From Rhodobacteraceae bacterium S2214 (GTDB lineage Bacteria > Pseudomonadota > Alphaproteobacteria > Rhodobacterales > Rhodobacteraceae): a stretch of 64,000 bases of DNA. The stretch covers positions 713,501 to 777,500 of the forward strand of contig CP081161.1 of the NCBI GenBank assembly GCA_025141675.1, in the 5' to 3' direction. Position numbers and translations under genes: made by a program. Of this stretch, positions 34,825-43,646 are shown one piece after another (within the stretch, counting starts at the first letter, position 1; each line of letters starts with the position of its first letter). The notes below the pieces were generated by a model, which was not told the origin of the DNA, made no database searches, and worked only from the letters and a program-made list of their open reading frames with translations.

Positions 34825-36065
34825 TGGAAATGCAAGTGACCCCAAAACCGAAACGCATGTGGCTGTCGCCGCTGAACCAACGCCGCTGGCGCAATTTTCA
34901 ACGCAACAGACGTGCGGTCTGGTCGCTGTGGATATTCACAGTACTGTTTGTGCTATCGTTGTTCGCGGAGTTGATCGCCAACGATAAACCGATCCTTGTG
35001 TCGTATCGCGGCGAACTGCGGATGCCGATTGTGTCGTTCTATTCGGAACGTGACTACGGCGGCGATTTCCCGACGGAGGCTGTTTACGGCGACGTCGAGG
35101 TGAAATGCCTGATCGCGACGGGCGGGCTGGAGGATTGCTTCGATGATCCCGAAGGGCTGCTTGAAACGGTGGAAAGCGGCGGTGACGTTGATATCGAAGG
35201 GTTCCAGAAAGGTTGGACCATCTGGCCGATTATTCCCTATTCTTACAACACGATCGTTGATCGTCCTGGTGCTGCGCCCGCAGCACCAAATGTGATTGCA
35301 AGACCTGAGATCGCTGACGCCGATAGGCCGAGAGGCAGGATAGCTAGATGGGCTTCTCGAATCCCTGTCCTTCTTCCTGCCGATCAGAGGGGCAACAATA
35401 TTTTGGGTACAGACGATACCAAACGCGATGTGGCAGCTAGGATCATCTATGGGTTCCGCCTATCGATTTTGTTTGCGGGTATCGTGACCATCGGGTCGTC
35501 GTTGATCGGCATTCTTGCGGGGGCCGTGCAGGGCTATTTCGGTGGTTGGACCGATCTGATCTTCCAGCGGTTCATCGAGATTTGGACGGGGATGCCGTCG
35601 CTCTATGTGATCATCATCGTCTTCGCGATTGTGGGGCGAAGTTTCTGGCTGCTTGTGTTCTTAACCATACTCTTTGGCTGGCCTGCTTTGGTGGGCCTTG
35701 TGCGGGCCGAATTCCTGCGCGCGCGTAATTTCGAATATGTCCGCGCGGCCAAGGCGCTTGGCGTATCTGACCGCACGATCATGTTCCGCCACATGTTGCC
35801 CAACGCGATGGTCGCGACGGTCACGATGCTGCCGTTCCTTGTGACGGGGGCGATTGGCGGTCTCGCATCGCTCGACTTCCTCGGTTTCGGCTTGCCGTCG
35901 TCCGCCCCGTCGTTGGGGGAGCTGACCTTGCAAGCAAAACAGAACCTACAGGCCCCATGGCTTGGCTTCACCGCATTCATCACCTTTGCCGTGATGCTGT
36001 CCTTGCTGGTGTTCATCTTTGAAGGCGTCCGCGACGCGTTTGATCCGCGAAAGACGTTCTCATGA
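34824..36065 (+). CDS. yejE: Peptide ABC transporter permease YejE, with an unusual internal segment
   Basis: The 413-residue permease has the OppC-type N-terminus (RRWRNFQRNRRAVWSLWIF), a periplasmic domain, LGTDDTKRDVAARIIYGFRLSILF, and the EAA loop LRARNFEYVRAAKALGVSD. It ends VRDAFDPRKTFS as in family members. Between GAAPAAP and NNILGTDD lie about 35 residues (156-190) that I do not expect in YejE. They are Arg/Pro-rich and encoded by DNA containing an inverted repeat. The reading frame is intact. The start overlaps yejB by one base (TGATG) and the stop overlaps yejF (ATGA). Confidence 0.92.
   Translation: MEMQVTPKPKRMWLSPLNQRRWRNFQRNRRAVWSLWIFTVLFVLSLFAELIANDKPILVSYRGELRMPIVSFYSERDYGGDFPTEAVYGDVEVKCLIATGGLEDCFDDPEGLLETVESGGDVDIEGFQKGWTIWPIIPYSYNTIVDRPGAAPAAPNVIARPEIADADRPRGRIARWASRIPVLLPADQRGNNILGTDDTKRDVAARIIYGFRLSILFAGIVTIGSSLIGILAGAVQGYFGGWTDLIFQRFIEIWTGMPSLYVIIIVFAIVGRSFWLLVFLTILFGWPALVGLVRAEFLRARNFEYVRAAKALGVSDRTIMFRHMLPNAMVATVTMLPFLVTGAIGGLASLDFLGFGLPSSAPSLGELTLQAKQNLQAPWLGFTAFITFAVMLSLLVFIFEGVRDAFDPRKTFS
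35289..35393 (+). repeat. Putative in-frame palindromic insert within yejE
   Basis: GGCAGGA (35334-35340) and TCCTGCC (35375-35381) form a perfect 7-bp inverted repeat with a 34-base interior that contains GGG/CCC arms (35350-35352 and 35363-35365). Codons such as ATA, AGA and GCT cluster here more than in the surrounding gene. The length is a multiple of three. It resembles palindromic elements that enter coding genes, but I found no second copy in the window. Confidence 0.45.
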
Positions 36066-37657
36066 GCCTGCTGCTTGATGTCAAAAAGCTAAATGTCCGG
36101 TTCCGGCAGGATGGGGAAACGACCCATGCTGTGCGCGATGTGTCGTTTCAGGTGCATAAGGGCGAGACGGTTGCGCTGGTCGGTGAATCCGGGTCCGGTA
36201 AATCCGTAACAGCACTGTCGACGGTGCAATTGCTGGGCGATAGCGCGCATGTCGACGGGTCGATTGCCTATGATGGCACCCAAATGGTCGACGCGCCCGA
36301 GGCTGATCTGCGCCGTGTGCGCGGCAATGACATTAGCTTCATTTTCCAAGAACCGATGACGTCGCTGAACCCGCTGCACACGTTGGAAAAGCAGCTGGCG
36401 GAATCGATAGAACTGCACCAGGGGCTGCGCGGCGCTGCAGTTACGAACAAGATTGTGCAGTTGTTGAACCAAGTGGGCATTCGCGACGCGGAAAGCAGGC
36501 TTGGCGCGTATCCGCACCAGTTGTCTGGCGGCCAACGGCAACGTGTGATGATCGCAATGGCGCTGGCGAATGATCCCGAATTGCTGATCGCGGATGAACC
36601 GACAACGGCGCTTGATGTCACGATCCAAGCCCAGATTTTGGACCTGCTGGCAGAGTTGAAAGAACGCAAGCAGATGTCGCTGCTGTTCATCACCCACGAC
36701 CTGACGATTGTCCGCAAAATCGCGGATCGTGTTTGCGTGATGAAGGATGGTGAAATTGTCGAAACGGGTCCGACGGCTGAAATCTTTGCCAATCCGCAGC
36801 ACCCTTACACGCAAATGCTGCTCGCGGCAGAATCGACCGGTACGCCGTTGCCGGTTCCCGCGGATGCGCCTGTGGTGCTGGAAACGGACTCCGCGAAAAT
36901 CTGGTTCCCGATCCATCGCGGTCTGCTGAAGCGCACTGTGGGACATATCAAAGCGGTGAACGACGCGACCTTGACCGTTAGGGCAGGGGAGACAGTGGGC
37001 GTCGTCGGCGAATCTGGTTCTGGCAAAACGACGCTGGCGCTTGCGATCATGCGCCTGATCCGGTCCGAAGGGGCGATTACGTTCCAAGGCGAACGCATCG
37101 ACGGGTTGAACCAGAAACAGATGCGACCGCTGCGGACAGACATGCAGATCGTGTTCCAAGACCCCTACGGGTCCTTGTCGCCGCGTATGACTGTCGCCCA
37201 GATCATCGCCGAAGGGCTAACGATTCACGAGATAGACCCGACACGGGACCGTCGCGAAATGGTGGCAGAGATCATGACAGAAGTCGGGCTCGATCCGGCA
37301 TTAATGGATCGCTACCCGCATGAATTTTCCGGCGGCCAACGCCAGCGTATCGCAATTGCGCGGGCGATGATTCTGCGTCCGAAGCTGCTGGTGCTGGACG
37401 AACCGACATCAGCGCTTGATATGACTGTGCAGGTTCAGATCGTCGAACTGCTGCGCAATCTGCAACAGAAATACCAACTGGCTTACCTGTTTATTTCGCA
37501 TGACTTGAAAGTCGTCCGCGCGTTGTCCCACAAGGTGATGGTGATGAAGCAGGGCGATGTGGTTGAAGCAGGTGATGCGGACGCGATTTTTGATGCGCCG
37601 CAAACGGATTACACGCGTGCGTTGATGGCGGCAGCGTTCGAGGGGCGTGCAATTTAA
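36062..37657 (+). CDS. yejF: Peptide ABC transporter dual ATP-binding protein YejF
   Basis: The 531-residue protein carries two ABC ATPase domains. The first has Walker A GESGSGKS, signature LSGGQRQRVMIAMAL and Walker B LLIADEPTTALD. The second has Walker A GESGSGKTTLAL (about residue 320), signature FSGGQRQRIAIARAM and LLVLDEPTSALD. Each ends with an oligopeptide-transporter C-terminal stretch (NPQHPYTQMLL in the first). It powers the YejABE importer. It overlaps yejE by ATGA and is followed by a terminator shared with the convergent dac gene. Confidence 0.95.
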   Translation: MSLLLDVKKLNVRFRQDGETTHAVRDVSFQVHKGETVALVGESGSGKSVTALSTVQLLGDSAHVDGSIAYDGTQMVDAPEADLRRVRGNDISFIFQEPMTSLNPLHTLEKQLAESIELHQGLRGAAVTNKIVQLLNQVGIRDAESRLGAYPHQLSGGQRQRVMIAMALANDPELLIADEPTTALDVTIQAQILDLLAELKERKQMSLLFITHDLTIVRKIADRVCVMKDGEIVETGPTAEIFANPQHPYTQMLLAAESTGTPLPVPADAPVVLETDSAKIWFPIHRGLLKRTVGHIKAVNDATLTVRAGETVGVVGESGSGKTTLALAIMRLIRSEGAITFQGERIDGLNQKQMRPLRTDMQIVFQDPYGSLSPRMTVAQIIAEGLTIHEIDPTRDRREMVAEIMTEVGLDPALMDRYPHEFSGGQRQRIAIARAMILRPKLLVLDEPTSALDMTVQVQIVELLRNLQQKYQLAYLFISHDLKVVRALSHKVMVMKQGDVVEAGDADAIFDAPQTDYTRALMAAAFEGRAI

Positions 37658-37695
37658 CCGCCGTTCATCCACACGAAACGCGACTTTCACATAGA

Positions 37696-37729
37696 AAAAG
37701 GGCGCCGCGATACTTCGCGACGCCCTTTT
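37696..37729. terminator. Bidirectional terminator between yejF and the carboxypeptidase gene
   Basis: AAAAGGGCGCCGCGA (37696-37710) and TCGCGACGCCCTTTT (37715-37729) form a near-perfect stem with a TACT loop. A-runs and T-runs flank it, so it can work for both convergent genes. Confidence 0.93.
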
Positions 37730-37745
37730 CAATTCGTGTTCAATA

Positions 37746-39239
37746 TTAGCTGTCGGACCCGATCATGAAGCATGACGTGCCGCGTGCCTGTAGGCGACGA
37801 CAGGCCAGATCAGCACCTTCGCGGGTCAAACCCATGAAGTTCGCGTCGAACCCGCCAGAGCGTTGCACGACGCGGCGCAATGATCCGTCCAGCGTTGTCA
37901 TTTCGTTCAATGCGACCTTCAGCAACACGCGTTCTGCTGCATAACGTGATGGATACCTCCCGACGTTCACGCCCCAATGGCGGCCGCCAGATGTGGAAAT
38001 GCGTGTCACGACTTCGGGTGCTGCTTGGACTTCTTGTGCTGGGCCTTGAACCGACGCGGTGATCAATTCTGCAGGGCGGGCCTGCGGGGCAGGGGCGGAG
38101 AGTACTTCGCCTGCTTCGGCGTTTGGCGTGGCCTCGAACGCGCTTTCCGTCAGGACCGCGTCGCCCAATGCTTCGGACAATGCGGTGTCGATGGAATCGG
38201 TGTCGACGGTTTCGGCCAGAAGGCTGGCGATCAGGTCGGTATTCACATCAAGCTGCGGCGCATCTGCGGCGGGGCGTGATTGCGGACGCAGGCTGGCTTG
38301 GACCAAACCCGTGACACGGATCGTTTTGCCGGAACCGCCGTTGGTCGCTGCCGTCCCATTGCTGGACACAAGCGTGTTCGCGGCAGGTGGCGTCGGTTCA
38401 TTGACGCGGACGTTGGATGGTGCGCGCTGGAAACCCATGTCCATCAGTTCGGTGATGCGCGCGTTCCGTGCCGCCGTGGAAGACCCACCAAACACAGTCG
38501 CGATGATGCGTTCTTGGCCACGCTGCGCAGACGCGACAAGGTTGAAACCAGCCGCGCGAGTGTAGCCTGTTTTGATCCCGTCGGCACCTTCGTAGGCGTT
38601 CAGGAAACGACGGTTGGTGTGGGCCACACGGGCGACACCAGCATCGGCGCTAATACGGGAAAAAAGATTATAATACTGTGGGAAGTCATAAATCACGTGA
38701 CGGCCAAGGACGGACATGTCGCGTGCAGTAGACATGTGCCCGCTTTGCGTCAGGCCGTGTGCGTTTTTGAACGTGGTGTTGGTCATGCCCATCGCGGCAG
38801 CCGTCCGGTTCATCCGCGTGGCAAACGCAGATTCGGAACCAGAGATCGCTTCACCAATTGCTGTGGCCGCATCGTTGGCGGATTTCACAGCAGCAGCGCG
38901 GAGCAAATACCGCAGTTTGATCGTTTGACCGCTACGCAGGCCCAACTTTGACGGCGGTTCTGATGCAGCGTTGGATGTGATCCGGACCTCTGTATCCAGC
39001 GTGATTTCACCGCGCTGGATCGCTTGGAACGCAATATAGAGCGTCATCATTTTGGTCAGGGATGCAGGGTGCAGGCGCGTGTCGGCGTTGCGTGAATGCA
39101 AAACCTCGCCTGTGCGTGCATCCATGACCATCGCCGCATATGGGGCCGCTGCCGATTGCACAGGTGCAATTACGGTGACCAAAACGGAGAATAAGAAGAG
39201 TGTTACGCCATAGGCGCACTGCTTTAGACGACTTGCCAC
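37746..39239 (-). CDS. D-alanyl-D-alanine carboxypeptidase (class C PBP, DacA/DacF-like) with SPOR domain
   Basis: This 497-residue secreted penicillin-binding protein has a hydrophobic signal (GVTLFLFSVLVTVIAPVQSAAA). The serine-peptidase motifs are PASLTKMM (SxxK), VKSANDA (SxN) and DGIKTGYTRAAG (KTG). A low-complexity linker (about residues 260-410) leads to a C-terminal SPOR domain (GVNVGRYPSRYAAERVLLKVA) that binds septal peptidoglycan. It trims the terminal D-Ala from pentapeptides. I chose the GTG at 39239 (GAGG eight bases ahead). Another GTG at 39278 is possible. Confidence 0.9.
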   Translation of the reverse strand: MASRLKQCAYGVTLFLFSVLVTVIAPVQSAAAPYAAMVMDARTGEVLHSRNADTRLHPASLTKMMTLYIAFQAIQRGEITLDTEVRITSNAASEPPSKLGLRSGQTIKLRYLLRAAAVKSANDAATAIGEAISGSESAFATRMNRTAAAMGMTNTTFKNAHGLTQSGHMSTARDMSVLGRHVIYDFPQYYNLFSRISADAGVARVAHTNRRFLNAYEGADGIKTGYTRAAGFNLVASAQRGQERIIATVFGGSSTAARNARITELMDMGFQRAPSNVRVNEPTPPAANTLVSSNGTAATNGGSGKTIRVTGLVQASLRPQSRPAADAPQLDVNTDLIASLLAETVDTDSIDTALSEALGDAVLTESAFEATPNAEAGEVLSAPAPQARPAELITASVQGPAQEVQAAPEVVTRISTSGGRHWGVNVGRYPSRYAAERVLLKVALNEMTTLDGSLRRVVQRSGGFDANFMGLTREGADLACRRLQARGTSCFMIGSDS

Positions 39240-39560
39240 GTCGTTTGCCTCACTATTAAAACTGCCTCGTGGCCCCACTTTTTGACGCGGTGACCTTATT
39301 GATTACAGCGAAGCTAACACAGCGAATCTGAAACGGTAAACATTCTGTTTTCAAAGACTTCCGTGGTGTGAATCCTGCCACACCGCCATATTTAGTGGGG
39401 TTTGGCTGCAAAACATCTAGATCGTCCTCAACAAGCTAGATCATGCTTCGGCTACGCTGCGTCAGGCTTGTCGGATTTTTGCCGATGTGTGGGGTTTTCT
39501 TGCTAGCCACCTGTCTTATATAGAAGGTCAATCGCAACGCCCGTAGGAATTACCCCCAGC
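39240..39560. other. 321-bp gap between dac and clpS
   Basis: There is no open frame with homology. A perfect hairpin GGTGTG (39365-39370) / CACACC (39379-39384) has no T-run. A TATATA box at about 39518 could belong to a clpS promoter, but no good -35 element is obvious at the right distance. I see nothing else. Confidence 0.5.
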
Positions 39561-39902
39561 ATGCTGAGCAACATCACAATGATGGCCGATCGCAAAGACA
39601 ACGACGACAGTGATGTCGGCGTCGCTTTGGACGTGAAACCAAAGACAAAGCGCCCGCCGCTTTATAAGGTGATGATCCTGAACGACGATTTCACGCCGAT
39701 GGAATTTGTTGTGATGGTACTGGAACGGTTCTTTGGGATGTCTCACGCCCAATCATTTGAATTGATGTTGACGGTCCATAAGAAGGGCCTCGCCGTTGTG
39801 GGTGTTTATAGTCACGAGATTGCAGAAACGAAGGTCGCACAGGTGATGGATTTCGCCCAACGCCACCAACATCCACTGCAATGCACAATGGAGAAGGAAT
39901 AA
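39561..39902 (+). CDS. clpS: ATP-dependent Clp protease adaptor ClpS
   Basis: The 113-residue protein has [28 protein letters not shown] (N-degron pocket with ND-D and Met) and [31 protein letters not shown], the typical ClpS fold, after a disordered N-terminal tail. It delivers N-end-rule substrates to ClpAP. The start could be 39561 or the ATG at 39579; the first is placed after TAGGAA, though at long spacing. ClpA is not in the window. Confidence 0.94.
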   Translation: MLSNITMMADRKDNDDSDVGVALDVKPKTKRPPLYKVMILNDDFTPMEFVVMVLERFFGMSHAQSFELMLTVHKKGLAVVGVYSHEIAETKVAQVMDFAQRHQHPLQCTMEKE

Positions 39903-39927
39903 CGGTCCGCCGTTAGTCCACCCGCAC

Positions 39928-40902
39928 ATGTCCGCATATTCCCGCCTGTCCACCGCCCTTACCGAAGGGGCGCTGTCGCTGCCTGACGGTCACGTTTGTC
40001 TGATGCGTCCGCCGCTGAACTATGACGTCAACGATCTACCGCAGGACCGCGTGACGATCCAACACACGTTTAAGCCGGATGCGGCGGGGTGGTCTAATGC
40101 GGGCTACCCGGTGACTTCCGCGTTTTCCGAAGCTGAAACCGCTATTGTTGTTGTGCCACGGTCCAAAGCCTTGGCGAAATCCATGATCGCAGAGGCCGTT
40201 GCTCGTGCGAAGTTAATCGTTGTTGATGGTAACAAGACCGATGGAATCGACAGCCTTTTTAAGGCGTGCCGCAAAATTCTGGGCGATTTGCCGTCGATCA
40301 CCAAGAATCACGGCCGCATCTTTTGGTTCGAAGCCACGGACGCTTTTGCCGATTGGGCCGCACCTGCGCCTGCAAAAGGTGACCATGGTTATGTGACCAC
40401 CGCTGGCGTGTTTTCGGACGGCGCGGTCGATGCGGGGTCGGAACTATTGGTCGCGAACCTGCCACCCAAGCTGCCCGCGCATATGGCCGATTTGGGTGCC
40501 GGTTGGGGGTATCTTGCTGGACCTGTGTTGCAGCGCGACGGTGTGCAAACGCTTGATTTAATTGAAGCAGAGGCGCTGTCGCTTGATTGCGCCCGCCAAA
40601 ATGTCAGCGATGACCGTGTGAATTTCCTGTGGGAAGATGCGACCACCTATCGTCCGGAAAAGGCCTATGCCGGCATCATCATGAACCCGCCGTTTCACAT
40701 CGGTCGCAACGCTGATCCATCGCTGGGCCGTGCCTTTATCGCGTCGGCCGCCAAGATGTTGGCGGGCCACGGTAAACTTTGGATGGTCGCGAATCGTCAT
40801 TTGCCCTATGAACAGGCGTTGAGTGATGCGTTTCGTAATGTTGAGAAGATCGCGCAGAATAACGCGTTCAAAGTTTTCCATGCCACGCGCCCGTTGCGCT
40901 GA
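39928..40902 (+). CDS. rsmC: Class I SAM-dependent methyltransferase, RsmC-like (16S rRNA guanine-N2)
   Basis: The 324-residue protein has two MTS-like halves. The C-terminal half has LPAHMADLGAGWGYLAGPVL (SAM motif I), TLDLIEAEALSLDCARQN, the catalytic NPPFH in GIIMNPPFHIGR, and HGKLWMVANRHLPYEQAL. The NPPF-H form and the duplicated layout match RsmC/RlmG enzymes that make m2G in rRNA. The exact target base is inferred. It sits between clpS and an SDR gene. Confidence 0.88.
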   Translation: MSAYSRLSTALTEGALSLPDGHVCLMRPPLNYDVNDLPQDRVTIQHTFKPDAAGWSNAGYPVTSAFSEAETAIVVVPRSKALAKSMIAEAVARAKLIVVDGNKTDGIDSLFKACRKILGDLPSITKNHGRIFWFEATDAFADWAAPAPAKGDHGYVTTAGVFSDGAVDAGSELLVANLPPKLPAHMADLGAGWGYLAGPVLQRDGVQTLDLIEAEALSLDCARQNVSDDRVNFLWEDATTYRPEKAYAGIIMNPPFHIGRNADPSLGRAFIASAAKMLAGHGKLWMVANRHLPYEQALSDAFRNVEKIAQNNAFKVFHATRPLR

Positions 40903-40936
40903 TTGATGGCCTGTCGGGCCTGACGGAGTTAAACCC

Positions 40937-41743
40937 ATGTCCTTTTCGATTGAAGGCAAAACCGCGATTGTGACGGGGGCCGCAAATGGTGTTGGCCTCG
41001 CAATTGGGAAACATTTCCTAATGAAAGGCGCAAACGTCGTCTTTGCCGATATGGACGAAGAACGTCTGAAAGCTGAAATTAGCGATTATGCCGATGATGA
41101 TAGCAATGCGCGCATCTTTGCGGGCGACCTGCGCCAAAAACTGACGATTGCGAACCTGTTGTCAGCGACAATCGATTCTTTCGAACGTGTCGATATCCTT
41201 GTGAACGCGTCGCGGCAGGTATTGTTGTCTGATCCGCTAAGCGTGGATGACACGTCGGTTGAAGACTTGATCGATCAGAACCTGATGACGGCCCTGCGTT
41301 TGACCCAAGCTGTCGCCCGCCGGATGATCAAACAAGCGAAAGACGCCGACGATGATGCTTATGTCGGGTCTATCGTGAACCTCAGCTCTATTGCCGCGCG
41401 GCGAACACATCCTGATTTGCTGGCGTATTCGGTGAGTTCAGCTGCCCTTGATCAAATGACGCGGTCAATGGCCGTGGCGCTTGCGTCGAAACGCATTCGT
41501 GTGAACGCGGTAGCGTTCGGGTCGGTGATGAGTGCGAGCCTGAAAGGCACGTTGCGCGAACATGACGAAATGCGCGACGCGATTGTGGACAACACACCAT
41601 TGCACCGGATCGCCAGCCCGAATGAAGTCGCGGATGCGGTGCAGTATTTGGCGTCAGATGCTGCCGGTTTCGTGACCGGTCAAGTCATCACGGTTGACGG
41701 TGGCCGGACCCTGATTGATCCGGCAGCGGTGTCTGCACACTAA
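40937..41743 (+). CDS. SDR family oxidoreductase lacking the catalytic lysine
   Basis: This 268-residue Rossmann protein has TAIVTGAANGVGLAIG (TGxxxGxG cofactor motif), DILVNASRQ in place of NNAG, and SIVNLSSIAA with the catalytic Ser. Tyr164 lies in AYSVSSAALDQMT, where the position four residues on is Ser168, not the usual Lys of YxxxK. The C-terminus VTGQVITVDGGRTL is standard. Without the Lys, normal dehydrogenase activity is doubtful. It could be a pseudo-enzyme or use another proton relay. It is 34 bases after rsmC. Confidence 0.85.
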   Translation: MSFSIEGKTAIVTGAANGVGLAIGKHFLMKGANVVFADMDEERLKAEISDYADDDSNARIFAGDLRQKLTIANLLSATIDSFERVDILVNASRQVLLSDPLSVDDTSVEDLIDQNLMTALRLTQAVARRMIKQAKDADDDAYVGSIVNLSSIAARRTHPDLLAYSVSSAALDQMTRSMAVALASKRIRVNAVAFGSVMSASLKGTLREHDEMRDAIVDNTPLHRIASPNEVADAVQYLASDAAGFVTGQVITVDGGRTLIDPAAVSAH

Positions 41744-41748
41744 GCGAT

Positions 41749-42132
41749 TTATTCAGGGAAACGCGCGATACACTGCGCGATCCCTGCTTGTGCGTTCGAG
41801 ATGTTCTGCATCTGACGCTGTTCAAGCGATGTCAGCTTGGCCCGTTCCGCATTCAGATCAATCGCGATCGGGACAGTCCGCGTCCGCGTTTCTGTCTTGT
41901 CACAACGGAAGCTGAACTTCGTGCCGTCTTCATTCTTGCCGACGCAATTGGCACGGCGGGTGCGCACGTCTTGCCGTTCCTCAACTGCAAACCCGCGCGA
42001 CAGATTGGCGCGCGTTTCGGCGATCAGCGCATCAAGAACGCGGACTTCGCGGTTCACTTCGTCCAGACAGGCTTCGCGCGGGGTCGCGCAAGCGGTTAGC
42101 AACAGCGGAACAATAAAAAGGGCGGCACGCAT
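41749..42132 (-). CDS. Small putative lipoprotein of unknown function
   Basis: The 127-residue product starts MRAALFIVPLLLTACATP, a lipoprotein signal with lipobox LLTAC. A helical, Arg/Glu-rich part follows (DEVNREVRVLDALIAETRANL), with four further cysteines (including RANCVGK, FRCDK and AQCIARF) that could form disulphides. AAGGAAA precedes the ATG at 42132. It converges with the SDR gene. No family is recognised. Confidence 0.75.
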   Translation of the reverse strand: MRAALFIVPLLLTACATPREACLDEVNREVRVLDALIAETRANLSRGFAVEERQDVRTRRANCVGKNEDGTKFSFRCDKTETRTRTVPIAIDLNAERAKLTSLEQRQMQNISNAQAGIAQCIARFPE

Positions 42133-42247
42133 TAGTATTTCCTTCGTTTTCCGTCCACAGGGGTTGATCTGTATCAAGGGTCTGTGGTCCGCTTCATGAC
42201 ATGGTATAGCACAGAATGTTATGCAATATCAGACCAAAGGAAGATGC

Positions 42248-43138
42248 ATGTCAGACGAGATGATTACCGAAAAAGAAACCGCTGCGGCATGGTTTCGGAC
42301 ATTGCGCGACGATATCGTCGCATCCTTTGAGAATTTGGAAGACACACTGGCGTCCGGGCCAACGGCGGATATGCTTGCGGGCCGATTCGAGGTGAAGGAA
42401 ACAAAGCGGACTGCCGATGATGGTGGCGACGCAGGCGGTGGCCTGATGTCCGTGATGCGCGGTGGGCGCGTGTTTGAAAAAGTCGGCGTCAACGTTTCAA
42501 CGGTTTACGGCACATTGGGTGAAGCTGCGCAAAAAGCGATGGCCGCCCGTGGTGTGCCCGGCATGGACACTGATCCGCGGTTTTGGGCATCAGGCATTTC
42601 GTTGGTCGCGCATATGCAAAACCCGCACGCCCCAGCGGTGCATATGAACACGCGGATGTTCTGGACCCCACATGCGTGGTGGTTTGGCGGCGGTTCTGAT
42701 TTGAACCCTTGCTTGGAATACGACGAAGACACAGCGCATTTTCATGCCACCCAAAAGGATCACCTTGATCCGCACGGCACTGATTTGTACCCGTCGTTGA
42801 AAGAATGGGCGGACGAATATTTCTACATTCCGCACCGGAAACGTGCGCGGGGCGTGGGCGGCATCTTTATGGATGATCGCAACACGGGCGACTGGGCCAA
42901 GGATTTTGCGCTGACCCAAGATATTGGTCGGGCGTTCTTACCGGCCTATGTGCCGTTGATTGAAAAGCGGCGCGACACGGTGTGGTCAGAGGCCGATAAG
43001 GATGCACAATTGGTGCATCGGGGGCTCTACGCCGAATACAACCTCGTCTATGATCGCGGGACAAAGTTCGGCCTGGCGACAGGGCATGACGCGGATGCCG
43101 TTTTGATGAGCCTGCCGCCATTGGCTAAGTGGGTTTGA
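42248..43138 (+). CDS. hemF: Oxygen-dependent coproporphyrinogen III oxidase
   Basis: The 296-residue enzyme has GRVFEKVGVNVSTVYG, ISLVAHMQNPHAPAVHMNTRMF, WWFGGGSDLNPCLEYDED (HemF signature region), GVGGIFMDD and RRDTVWSEADKDAQLVHRGLYAEYNLVYDRGTKFGL. It decarboxylates coproporphyrinogen III to protoporphyrinogen IX using O2. I chose the ATG at 42248, which has AAAGGAAG directly before it. A dispersed repeat lies shortly after the stop. Confidence 0.96.
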   Translation: MSDEMITEKETAAAWFRTLRDDIVASFENLEDTLASGPTADMLAGRFEVKETKRTADDGGDAGGGLMSVMRGGRVFEKVGVNVSTVYGTLGEAAQKAMAARGVPGMDTDPRFWASGISLVAHMQNPHAPAVHMNTRMFWTPHAWWFGGGSDLNPCLEYDEDTAHFHATQKDHLDPHGTDLYPSLKEWADEYFYIPHRKRARGVGGIFMDDRNTGDWAKDFALTQDIGRAFLPAYVPLIEKRRDTVWSEADKDAQLVHRGLYAEYNLVYDRGTKFGLATGHDADAVLMSLPPLAKWV

Positions 43139-43166
43139 TCCAAAGGCGCTTTTTTGCGGATGATCG

Positions 43167-43214
43167 GATTGGGGGCCAGCCCCCAAACCCCCGAGATATT
43201 TAGGACCAAAAGAA
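43167..43214 (+). repeat. Palindromic intergenic repeat, copy A
   Basis: This 48-base element starts with the palindrome GGGGGC-CA-GCCCCC (43171-43184) followed by CCCCCGAGATATTT. It is 46/48 identical to the inverted element at 48394-48441. It lies in the gap between hemF and the convergent small membrane protein gene. I recall similar elements scattered between Rhodobacteraceae genes, where they may act as terminators. Confidence 0.85.
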
Positions 43215-43215
43215 G

Positions 43216-43596
43216 CTAGTTCACGCGTGCGCTGATCCGTTTGGCGCCCGTGTGTTCAGGCTGCGACGTGTTTTGGATTGGCGCGCCATTGGCTGCGATT
43301 TGCACGGCGAGTTGGAATTCACTGCCTGAAACGCCAGAGCCTGACCGTGCCGCGATCCGTTCAAAGGTTTTTTCGGACGCGACCAATAGCAAAAGCTTTG
43401 CCATCCGGTAGTGCCGCAGACCTTCTGCCTCGACCGTTGCATTTACAGGCAGATCGAGGCGCGCAATTTCGGATTGGGACGGCGGTAACACGATGATCCA
43501 TGTGACCGCGACAACGACGATACCGTATAATGCGGATCTGATACCGCCGATGATCAGGCGAATGCGCAAAAAGATACGGCGGAGTGCGGCAAGCAT
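43216..43596 (-). CDS. Hypothetical single-pass membrane protein, 126 residues
   Basis: The product starts MLAALRRIFLRIRLIIGGIRS, positively charged, followed by a membrane span (ALYGIVVVAVTWIIVLPP). The rest is probably periplasmic (VEAEGLRHYRMAKLLLLVASEKTFERIAAR). No family is recognised. Its ATG is directly adjacent to a 9-bp hairpin that partly covers the GAGG ribosome-binding site. It is downstream of hemE on the same strand with a 50-base gap. Confidence 0.65.
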   Translation of the reverse strand: MLAALRRIFLRIRLIIGGIRSALYGIVVVAVTWIIVLPPSQSEIARLDLPVNATVEAEGLRHYRMAKLLLLVASEKTFERIAARSGSGVSGSEFQLAVQIAANGAPIQNTSQPEHTGAKRISARVN

Positions 43597-43624
43597 ATCG
43601 GGACCTCATTTTTGTGGTCCCGAT
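43597..43624 (-). promoter_or_regulatory. Hairpin touching the start codon of the 43216-43596 gene
   Basis: On the minus strand ATCGGGACC, a 10-base loop and GGTCCCGAT form a perfect 9-bp stem that ends at the base before the ATG. The GAGG ribosome-binding site spans the loop and the second arm. It could limit translation of this gene or end hemE transcripts, although no U-run follows. Confidence 0.5.
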
Positions 43625-43646
43625 TTTGCGTTTCAATGCGGCGGTT

